Part shown: positions 1 to 4,579 of the stretch, piece after piece
Layout: the number at the start of each line of letters is the position of its first letter
How positions within the stretch are numbered: the first letter of the stretch is position 1
From: Trueperaceae bacterium
Lineage (GTDB): Bacteria; Deinococcota; Deinococci; Deinococcales; Trueperaceae
DNA length: 6,975 nucleotides
NCBI GenBank assembly: GCA_007122815.1
Contig: SKSV01000167.1
Location: forward strand, 1 to 6,975
Reading direction: 5' to 3'
Notes under the pieces: generated by a model
What the model was told of the DNA's origin: nothing
Databases searched by the model: none
Seen by the model: only the letters and a program-made list of their open reading frames with translations
Program-made: the position numbers and the translations under genes

Positions 1-642
1 ATCCACGACGGTGGCGCCGACAACGCCCTGCTGCGCGGCCTCGACCTCGAGGTCGAGTACCGCCGCTTCAACGCTGACTTCAGCGGCAGCGACCTCTACG
101 CCTTCGCCGAGTACGACCTCGACATCGGCTTCATCGCGCTGCAGCCCTACGTCGGCTACCAGATGTACGACGACAACCGCGCCCCGCGCCTCCAGTTCAA
201 CGAGCTGGTCGCCGGCACCGCGCTCCAGACCTCGCCCTTCGACTTCGGCATCGTCAAGCCCAGCCTCGTCGGCGCGGTCAACTTCCGCACCACGGACTAC
301 GGCGCCGACAACTCCGCCGGCACCTTCACCGCGACTGAACTGCAGTGGAGCGTCGGCCTGGTCCTCGACGAGTTCCTGTTCGGCGAGTACTCGACGCTGA
401 GCGGCCGTTACGGCCAGTACACCGGCACCAACACCGCCACCTTCGCGGCCCCCGGCGGCAACCCCGTCCCGGGTGTGGGCATCGACGCCGACCTCGGCGG
501 CGCCACCACCTCCACGCAGGGCTTCGAAGTGCAGTGGAACTACCGCGACCTGGTCTTCACCTACGGTATGTACGACACCACCGACGGTGTGGACAGCCGC
601 GCTGCGCAGCAGTTCCGCGTGAACTACCGCGTCAACTTCTGA
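1..642 (+). CDS. Outer-membrane beta-barrel protein, C-terminal part (SlpA/porin-like), 5' end outside window
   Basis: The reading frame is open from the first base to the TGA at 640-642, giving the last 213 residues; the start lies upstream. The protein shows alternating hydrophobic/polar, aromatic-rich strands (for example YAFAEYDL, LQPYVGYQMY, VQWNYRDLVFTYGMY), acidic and Gly/Asn/Thr-rich loops, almost no Cys or Lys, and a final strand ending FRVNYRVNF. A C-terminal Phe on a last amphipathic strand is the usual BAM recognition signature of outer-membrane barrels. In Deinococcota, large SlpA-type envelope proteins carry an N-terminal SLH domain, a coiled coil and a C-terminal barrel, and this fragment would fit that barrel. 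The SLH part cannot be seen, so the SlpA assignment is inference; a plain porin is the alternative. An internal ATG at 163 is not the start, because barrel strands continue upstream of it. A strong terminator follows at 666-702. Confidence 0.75.
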   Translation: MHDGGADNALLRGLDLEVEYRRFNADFSGSDLYAFAEYDLDIGFIALQPYVGYQMYDDNRAPRLQFNELVAGTALQTSPFDFGIVKPSLVGAVNFRTTDYGADNSAGTFTATELQWSVGLVLDEFLFGEYSTLSGRYGQYTGTNTATFAAPGGNPVPGVGIDADLGGATTSTQGFEVQWNYRDLVFTYGMYDTTDGVDSRAAQQFRVNYRVNF

Positions 643-665
643 TCGCCTGATCAGCAGTCGATGAC

Positions 666-702
666 GAGAGCGCGCCCCGGTCTTCGGACCGGGGCGCGCC
701 TC
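666..702 (+). terminator. Strong hairpin terminator with cUUCGg tetraloop
   Basis: Bases 670-682 pair perfectly with 687-699 (13 bp, almost all G-C) around a TTCG loop closed by C-G, an exceptionally stable tetraloop. Three further pairs (666-668 with 700-702) form if A669 is bulged. The + strand continues TTAT, a poor U-tract, but the stem strength and its place 24 nt after the barrel-gene stop support termination. The stem is symmetric and could also stop transcripts of the convergent kinase gene on the minus strand. The rest of the 643-782 gap shows no gene. Confidence 0.85.
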
Positions 703-782
703 TTATCGATGTCCAGGGGTGTCGCGGCGGGGGTATCACGGGCGCCTCTTTCGCGAGTGCGGCCCCGGGCGCTGCGTTAGGT

Positions 783-1670
783 TCAGCCGGGCTCAGGGCG
801 CGCCAGTACCCTAAGCCCGCCGGGCTCGAGGCAGACGCTGAACTCGTTCGCTTGGTCGCCGAGACCCTCCCCGTCGACGTGAGCCACTACGGCGCTCGAC
901 CAGAGCACCCTCACCTCCCGGCCTGAGAACGTGTGGATGCGCGGGTGCCGCTCGTGCGTGCCGCGCATGACCTTCGGCAGGATCGCCATGGTGCCGGCGC
1001 GCCCGAAGCGCCCCGCGACCACCACGTCGAGCAGACCGTCGTCGGTACGCGCCCGGGGTGAGAACAGGAACGAACCGCCGGCGCGGGGTCCGTTCTGGGT
1101 CCCCACGAGCAGGGCGGGCCCGGCGTGCACCTCCTCGCCGTCGACCCAGACCTGCGCCTCTCGCACGGTGAAGTCACGCATCGCCGTGACGATCCCGAAC
1201 AGGTAGCGGCCGAGCCCCCGGTAGACCCGCGGAGCGTGCTCGATGCGACGCGCCACGTCGGCGTCGAAGCCGCTCCCGAAGCTGTTCACGAAAGGCTCTC
1301 CGTTGACCCAGCCGACGTCGACCGCGCGGCTGTGACCGCTCGCCAACGCCCTCACCGCGGCATCTACGTCGAAGCGATCGACGCTGAGCGCGAAGGCGAA
1401 GTCGTCACCCGAACCCATCGGCAGCAGCCCCATCGTGAAGCCGCGCCGCAGGCAGGCGATGGCGACCTCGTGGATGGTGCCGTCACCTCCGACCGCCACC
1501 GGAACCGAACCATCGGGCAGGTTCGAGACCAGCTCCGTGGCGTGCCGCGGCCGCTCGGTGTGGTGCACTGCGAGCGCGAGCCCGGCTCGCTCGAGGCTCC
1601 GCACCACCCTCTCCAGAGCGGCGGAGCCGCGGCCGCGGCCGGCAACGGGGTTCACCACCAGGTGCAGCAT
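783..1670 (-). CDS. Diacylglycerol kinase family lipid kinase (DagK/YegS-like)
   Basis: This 295-residue protein has the diacylglycerol-kinase catalytic fold, the family that phosphorylates diacylglycerol or related lipids/sphingoids with ATP at the inner face of the membrane to recycle lipid into phospholipid synthesis. Motifs in order: NPVAGRGRG at 7-15, GGDGTIHEVA at 61-70 (nucleotide-binding GGDGT), GLLPMGSGDDFA at 81-92 (usually GTGNDFA), GSGFDADVA at 132-140, TDDGLLDVVVAGRF in the C-terminal beta domain and VDGEG near the end. Length is typical for the family (about 290-310). An in-frame start 20 codons upstream (1730) is possible, but ATG 1668-1670 places the first beta strand (MLHLVVNP) directly at the N terminus, as in relatives. 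A TACTAT box ends 9 nt before this ATG and there is no convincing Shine-Dalgarno. The exact lipid substrate cannot be read from sequence. It diverges from the beta-helix gene at 1724. Confidence 0.9.
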   Translation of the reverse strand: MLHLVVNPVAGRGRGSAALERVVRSLERAGLALAVHHTERPRHATELVSNLPDGSVPVAVGGDGTIHEVAIACLRRGFTMGLLPMGSGDDFAFALSVDRFDVDAAVRALASGHSRAVDVGWVNGEPFVNSFGSGFDADVARRIEHAPRVYRGLGRYLFGIVTAMRDFTVREAQVWVDGEEVHAGPALLVGTQNGPRAGGSFLFSPRARTDDGLLDVVVAGRFGRAGTMAILPKVMRGTHERHPRIHTFSGREVRVLWSSAVVAHVDGEGLGDQANEFSVCLEPGGLRVLARPEPG

Positions 1671-1679
1671 GACCTGCGA

Positions 1680-1685
1680 ATAGTA
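1680..1685 (-). promoter_or_regulatory. Candidate -10 box for the lipid kinase gene (short or no leader)
   Basis: TACTAT on the minus strand ends 9 nt before the kinase ATG. Transcription would begin at or within a few bases of the start codon. No good -35 is seen, and the region immediately upstream is the 1687-1699 palindrome. Confidence 0.4.
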
Positions 1686-1686
1686 C

Positions 1687-1699
1687 CCTCTCGGAGAGG
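1687..1699. promoter_or_regulatory. Perfect 13-bp palindrome in divergent promoter region, possible operator
   Basis: CCTCTC-G-GAGAGG is a perfect 6-bp inverted repeat with a one-base centre, inside the 53-bp gap between two divergent genes. It lies just upstream of the kinase -10 candidate (1680-1685) and where the -35 of the beta-helix gene would fall, so a bound protein could affect both promoters. The one-base centre rules out an RNA hairpin of the full stem, which favours a protein-binding site. No regulator is known from the sequence. Confidence 0.35.
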
Positions 1700-1712
1700 C
1701 TTCGTGCTCGGT

Positions 1713-1718
1713 TAGAGT
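1713..1718 (+). promoter_or_regulatory. Candidate -10 box for the beta-helix gene (leaderless arrangement)
   Basis: TAGAGT ends 5 nt before the ATG at 1724. This is the close spacing expected if the mRNA starts at the start codon. No Shine-Dalgarno sequence fits, and no recognisable -35 is seen. Confidence 0.4.
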
Positions 1719-1723
1719 GGCCC

Positions 1724-2392
1724 ATGCCAAGCCTCGCGGACCTGATCGACCTAGGCGGCCTGCCGGCTCCCTGGCGTTCGCTGGGTGAGGTCACGCATGC
1801 CTGGGACGTGCTCGCCCGGCTAGACGAGCTGCTCGAAGGGCTCACCGGCCGTATCGCCGGTGAAGTGCACCCGAGCGCCGTCCTCGAGGGCGCGGTGCGC
1901 GTCGAGCAAGGTGCGCGCGTCGGACCGCACGCCTACCTGGTGGGCCCGGTGTGGTTGCTGCCTGGCGCGTACGTGGGCCACGGAGCGCACGCGCGTGGCG
2001 GTGTGATCCTGGCGGAGGGGGCCGGGCTCGGTCACGCCTCCGAGGCGAAGCGCTCGGTGCTGCTGCCAGGAGCCAAGGCGCCCCACTTCAACTACCTCGG
2101 CGACAGCCTGCTCGGTCAGCGCGTGAACCTCGGCGCCGGCGTCAAGTGCGCGAACCTCAAGGCTCAAGGCGATGGCGTCAGGGTAGACGGGGTGGAGACG
2201 GGTCTGCGCAAGCTCGGCGCGATCGTCGGCGACGACGTCTCCATCGGCTGCAACGCGGTCTTGGCCCCTGGCACGCTGGTGGGGCCGGGGAGCGTGATAT
2301 ACGCGAACGCCAGCGTGCGGGGCGTGATCCCCCCGCGCACCATCGTCAAACTCGGCGACTCGCTGACATCGGAGCCGTTGCGAGCTAGTTGA
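1724..2392 (+). CDS. Stand-alone GlmU-like left-handed beta-helix (hexapeptide repeat) acyltransferase-type protein
   Basis: This 222-residue protein has a short helical N-terminal segment (1-45) followed by hexapeptide-repeat left-handed beta-helix coils at about 46-140 and 165-205. The block at about 107-145 matches the acetyltransferase half of GlmU: EAKRSVLLPGAKAPHFNYLGD followed by NLGAGVKCANL corresponds to the E. coli region containing KAGHLTYLGD and NIGAGTITCNY. H121 aligns with the GlmU catalytic His, and K109 and Y124 with substrate-contact positions. The N-terminal uridylyltransferase domain of GlmU is absent and not encoded nearby, so this is not a full GlmU. It belongs with orphan proteins annotated as UDP-GlcNAc diphosphorylase-like or sugar-nucleotidyltransferase beta-helix proteins. 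An acyl-CoA-dependent sugar N-acyltransferase role is plausible, but the substrate is unknown. ATG 1724 is preceded at 5 nt by TAGAGT. Confidence 0.8.
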   Translation: MPSLADLIDLGGLPAPWRSLGEVTHAWDVLARLDELLEGLTGRIAGEVHPSAVLEGAVRVEQGARVGPHAYLVGPVWLLPGAYVGHGAHARGGVILAEGAGLGHASEAKRSVLLPGAKAPHFNYLGDSLLGQRVNLGAGVKCANLKAQGDGVRVDGVETGLRKLGAIVGDDVSIGCNAVLAPGTLVGPGSVIYANASVRGVIPPRTIVKLGDSLTSEPLRAS

Positions 2393-2394
2393 GA

Positions 2395-2418
2395 GCCGGC
2401 GCCGACGCGCGGCCCGGC
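2395..2418. terminator. Hairpin between convergent genes, possible bidirectional terminator
   Basis: GCCGG (2395-2399) and GCC (2401-2403) pair with GGC (2411-2413) and CCGGC (2414-2418) around a 7-nt loop, with C2400 bulged: 8 G-C pairs. It fills most of the 34-bp gap between two facing stop codons. No T-tract follows on either strand, so efficiency is uncertain. Confidence 0.45.
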
Positions 2419-2426
2419 ATCGCTCG

Positions 2427-2960
2427 TCAAGGGTTCGCTGGTTCGATCATCCCGTAGTCGCCGTCGTGGCGGAGGTAGATCACGCTCACCAGGTCCGTGT
2501 CGACGTTCTTGAACACGAAGAAGTCGTGTCCGAGCGCCTCCATCTGCATGGCGGCGTCGTCCGCTGACATGGGCCTCAGCACGTAACGCTTGACCCGCAC
2601 CACCTCGGGCGGGCGATCGGCTTCGTCCTCCGGCTCAGGAGTGGGCTTCTCCTGGCCCCGCTTCGCGATCATGCGGCCCTTGAACTTCTTCAGCTGCCGC
2701 TCGAGCTTGTCTACCACCAGGTCAGTGGCGGTGTAAGTGTCGCCTCCACGTTCCTCGGCACGAACCATGCCGTTGGGGAGGTTGAGCTGGACCTCGACCT
2801 TCGCCGGGGCGCCGCCTATGCGGTCGTCGTAGGACATGACCACGCGAGCGTCGACGATCTGGTCCGAGAACCGGTCGAGCTTCGCCAGCTTCTCCTCAGC
2901 GTACGAGCGCATGGCGTCGGTGATGTCGATGTCACGCCCGATGAGCTTGTAGATGTGCAT
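2427..2960 (-). CDS. hpf: Long-form ribosome hibernation promoting factor (HPF/RaiA family)
   Basis: This 177-residue protein binds the decoding centre of the 30S subunit and, in the long form, drives formation of inactive 100S ribosome dimers in stationary phase or stress. The N-terminal domain (1 to about 97) shows the S30AE/YfiA pattern: IYKLIGRDIDITDAMRSYAEEKLAKLDRF, then KVEVQLNLPNGMVRAEE and DTYTATDLVVDKLERQLKKFK. A charged, Pro/Glu-rich linker spans about 98-120. The C-terminal dimerisation domain (about 121-175) is textbook: VKRYVLRPMSADDAAMQME, LGHDFFVFKN and RHDGDYGMIEP. Both domains are complete, so this is the long type rather than the short enterobacterial HPF. ATG 2958-2960 is supported by a purine-rich Shine-Dalgarno (GAGGGGAG) 5 nt upstream. 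It diverges from the HxlR-family gene, and the 104-bp gap between them holds no further gene. Confidence 0.95.
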   Translation of the reverse strand: MHIYKLIGRDIDITDAMRSYAEEKLAKLDRFSDQIVDARVVMSYDDRIGGAPAKVEVQLNLPNGMVRAEERGGDTYTATDLVVDKLERQLKKFKGRMIAKRGQEKPTPEPEDEADRPPEVVRVKRYVLRPMSADDAAMQMEALGHDFFVFKNVDTDLVSVIYLRHDGDYGMIEPANP

Positions 2961-2965
2961 GCTCG

Positions 2966-2973
2966 CTCCCCTC
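2966..2973 (-). promoter_or_regulatory. Ribosome binding site of hpf
   Basis: GAGGGGAG on the minus strand lies 5 nt before the hpf ATG. It fixes that start and implies a leadered mRNA, unlike several neighbours. A TAGAGT box at 3009-3014 (minus strand) could be the matching -10, but no -35 fits it. Confidence 0.6.
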
Positions 2974-3050
2974 GCTTCGTGCGCCGGCCAGCGGCCCGTT
3001 GGACCGTCACTCTACCGCGCCAGGCGACCGGCACGCCGATCCTCGCGTGC

Positions 3051-3056
3051 TAACTT
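3051..3056 (+). promoter_or_regulatory. Candidate -10 box for the HxlR-family regulator gene
   Basis: TAACTT ends 8 nt before the ATG at 3065. The AGGGTGG between them is too close to the ATG to act as a normal Shine-Dalgarno, so a leaderless transcript is the simpler reading. No convincing -35 is visible. Confidence 0.35.
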
Positions 3057-3064
3057 CAGGGTGG

Positions 3065-3490
3065 ATGAGCGTGCAGGACACAGCGTCAGGGAAGGCGGAG
3101 GGGAGCCCCACCGCACAGCCGCTTGCGGGAGAGTCGCGCAGCCAGACGGGGGCTCTAGCAGACGGCTACCAGACGAACAGATGTCCCGCTTGTGAAGGCA
3201 TCTCGGTGCTGCAGGAGAAGTGGGTGCTGCACATCGTCAATGCCCTGCTCGACGGTCCCAAGGGCTTCAAAGCGATTGGCCGCGAGGTCGGCGGCTGCAA
3301 CCCGACCACGCTCACGCAGCGGCTCGGCCGGCTCGAACTGCTGGGCCTCGTCGTCAAGGACCACGGCAATGGCCAATGCCGTGCCTGTTACCGCCTGACC
3401 GAAGCTGGTGAGCGCCTAGAGGGCGTGATCGAAGCGATCAGGCACTGGGCTGACGCGCACCTCGTGGGCAACGGCGAGGCGCACCACTGA
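3065..3490 (+). CDS. HxlR-family winged helix-turn-helix transcriptional regulator with two CxxC pairs
   Basis: From ATG 3065 the protein is 141 residues. Residues 1-37 are low-complexity and polar. The winged-helix domain runs from about 40 to 133 in the HxlR order: CPAC at the entry to helix 1, LQEKWVLHIVNALLDGPKGF (the conserved KW..I...LL.GP..F block), the recognition region NPTTLTQRLGRLELLGLV, then a short wing and YRLTEAGERLEGVIEAIRHWA. These regulators bind DNA as dimers and often sense oxidants or aldehydes, usually controlling a neighbouring gene. Here five cysteines stand out: C40, C43, C78, C105 and C108, forming CPAC and CRAC pairs. The ligand is unknown. Another in-frame ATG at 2999 would add 22 residues unlike anything in the family. 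Divergent hpf is one possible target, by position only. It converges on the receiver-like gene. Confidence 0.88.
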   Translation: MSVQDTASGKAEGSPTAQPLAGESRSQTGALADGYQTNRCPACEGISVLQEKWVLHIVNALLDGPKGFKAIGREVGGCNPTTLTQRLGRLELLGLVVKDHGNGQCRACYRLTEAGERLEGVIEAIRHWADAHLVGNGEAHH

Positions 3491-3511
3491 GTGCCCGCGG
3501 CCAGCAGCGGA

Positions 3512-3537
3512 GCGCCTAGCCACCAAGGCTGAAGCGC
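3512..3537. terminator. Imperfect hairpin between convergent genes
   Basis: In the 57-bp gap between two facing stop codons, AGCC pairs with GGCT around ACCAA, and outer GCGC pairs with GCGC across a small mismatched internal loop. There is no T-tract. It is a weak candidate for a shared terminator. Confidence 0.3.
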
Positions 3538-3547
3538 CGCCGACGCG

Positions 3548-4213
3548 CTAGCCGCGCCGGCCGAACAGCCCACGAGGCTTGCGCGCCTCGTCGAGTTCTG
3601 CTTGCAAGGTCTTCACGCGCTCCTTCACCTTCGCCAGGCGGGTCTTCATGGCATCGTTCTCGTGTCTCAGGCGTGCCACCTCGGCACGCAAGCCGCCCAA
3701 CTCCGTGGCCGCGCCTGGCTGCGGCAGGGGTGAGCCGTCGTTCGGATCGAATCCGTGGAGCGGCGCCCCCTCCAGTATCGCGGTCGTGTTGACCGCAGCA
3801 GGCGACAGACCAGTGTCGTTGCGCGGTGAGTTCAGCAGGCGCTGGACGCGCTCGCGCAGGTTCTTGTCCCCCAGAGGCTTCTGCAGCAGCAGGTCTGCTC
3901 CGGCCTGGCGCGCCTCCTTGCGGGTAGCGTCCGGCAGCGAGCTGCCCTGCTCGGGCTCCGGCGCGACGAGCACCACCGGGACGTGCGCCAGGCGCTTGAC
4001 CGTCTTGAGCTTCTGACAGATCACGTTGCCGGAGACGTCCGGGAGATCGGTAGCGAGCACCACGGCGTCGGGCGTGTGCTGACGGAGGTGCGCCAGAGCG
4101 TCCGCGCCGCTGCCGACCACCACGAGGTCGAAGGCGTCAACGCCGAGGATCATGTCGAATAGTTGCTGCTGTAACGGGTCGGCGTCGGCGACCAGCACGG
4201 AGGAAGTTGCCAT
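3548..4213 (-). CDS. Receiver-like (CheY-fold) protein with C-terminal coiled coil; phosphoacceptor Asp missing
   Basis: This 221-residue protein has a response-regulator receiver fold at about 4-128: SVLVADADPLQQQLFDMIL (acidic pair D10/D12), PDAVVLATDLPDVSG, VPVVLVAPEP and LLLQKPLGDKNLRERV (conserved Lys112-Pro). In canonical receivers the phosphorylated Asp sits four residues before the Pro of the LP motif; here that position is Ala54, with D56 shifted by two. The switch Thr/Ser after the fourth strand is Ala84. The Lys and acidic pocket remain, so this is probably a phosphorylation-independent pseudo-receiver. A linker of about 40 Pro/Gly/Asn-rich residues leads to a coiled coil (about 172-211) and a basic tail ending GLFGRRG. 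There is no DNA-binding or enzymatic output domain. ATG 4211-4213 is preceded by a promoter-like pair at 4222-4249; a GTG at 4231 is less likely. Output by protein-protein contact is inference. Confidence 0.8.
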   Translation of the reverse strand: MATSSVLVADADPLQQQLFDMILGVDAFDLVVVGSGADALAHLRQHTPDAVVLATDLPDVSGNVICQKLKTVKRLAHVPVVLVAPEPEQGSSLPDATRKEARQAGADLLLQKPLGDKNLRERVQRLLNSPRNDTGLSPAAVNTTAILEGAPLHGFDPNDGSPLPQPGAATELGGLRAEVARLRHENDAMKTRLAKVKERVKTLQAELDEARKPRGLFGRRG

Positions 4214-4221
4214 GATGGGGG

Positions 4222-4249
4222 ACGATAGCACGGGCCGACCACGCGTCAG
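4222..4249 (-). promoter_or_regulatory. Candidate promoter for the receiver-like gene, apparently leaderless
   Basis: On the minus strand CTGACG (4244-4249, four of six matches to TTGACA), a 16-bp spacer and TATCGT (4222-4227, four of six to TATAAT) end 8 nt before the ATG. No Shine-Dalgarno precedes that ATG (only a C-run), fitting transcription starting at the start codon. This is the best -35/-10 pair in the window. Confidence 0.5.
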
Positions 4250-4278
4250 GATACAAGCGCCACGTTCGCCGAGAGGTC

Positions 4279-4296
4279 CTGGGCCCGCCGGCCCAG
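4279..4296 (-). terminator. Hairpin downstream of minE
   Basis: CTGGGCC and GGCCCAG form a perfect 7-bp stem around a 4-nt loop, 43 nt after the minE stop and upstream of the receiver-like gene's promoter. No U-tract follows, so it may be a weak or factor-assisted terminator, or an mRNA-stabilising stem. Its position suggests separation of the min operon from the next gene. Confidence 0.45.
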
Positions 4297-4339
4297 CGAC
4301 CCTGTGGCCGAGGTCCCGAACGCCATAGCGCGTGCGCTG

Positions 4340-4579
4340 CTAGCGCTTGCTCTTGATCGGCAGGTTAGCGACCAGGACCATGCGATCGCCCTGTTGCTCG
4401 AAGCGCACGTCGTAGTCCTCGGCGTCGGAGGGGAAGTACTTCCCGATCACGGTGAGCAGCTCGGACTTGAGCTCCTCCATCTTGCCCGGCGTGAGCTTCG
4501 CCCGATCGTACGAGAGCACGAGCTTGAGGCGCTCCTTGAGAGCGTCCCGGCTCTTCCGGCGCCGGAAGAACCCGAACAT
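4340..4579 (-). CDS. minE: Cell division topological specificity factor MinE
   Basis: This 79-residue protein is the usual MinE size. It stimulates MinD ATPase at the membrane, generating the pole-to-pole or standing gradient that keeps the MinCD division inhibitor away from midcell. The N terminus MFGFFRRRKS is a short amphipathic, basic membrane-contact segment. The anti-MinCD contact region follows at about 12-30 (ALKERLKLVLSYDRAKL, matching the E. coli pattern with KERLQIIVAE). The C-terminal topological-specificity domain (about 31-75) contains MEELKSELLTVIGKYF, then VRFEQQGDRMVLVANLPI. The ATG shares one base with the minD stop (TGATG), and GGGGGA inside minD lies 5 nt upstream, so translation is probably coupled to minD. 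The TAG stop is at 4340-4342. Confidence 0.96.
   Translation of the reverse strand: MFGFFRRRKSRDALKERLKLVLSYDRAKLTPGKMEELKSELLTVIGKYFPSDAEDYDVRFEQQGDRMVLVANLPIKSKR

Noticed and set aside
11..400. Ser/Thr/Ala-rich 129-codon frame at the window start
   Set aside because: Out of frame with the barrel protein; its composition is the usual shadow of GC-rich codons.
1125..1715. 196-codon + strand open frame opposite the lipid kinase
   Set aside because: Antisense to a gene with clear GGDGT and NPVAGRG motifs; the translation resembles no protein family.
1671..1730. Upstream start that would add 20 residues to the lipid kinase
   Set aside because: It would overlap the divergent beta-helix gene and its promoter; ATG 1670 begins exactly at the first conserved strand.
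2999..3064. Upstream ATG that would lengthen the HxlR regulator by 22 residues
   Set aside because: The added residues are unlike HxlR proteins, the frame would run into the hpf promoter region, and the -10-like box at 3051-3056 lies downstream of it.
2961..3064. Inverted repeat as an HxlR operator in the divergent hpf gap
   Set aside because: Only a 4-bp GGCC repeat around AGC was found, which is expected by chance in such GC-rich DNA.
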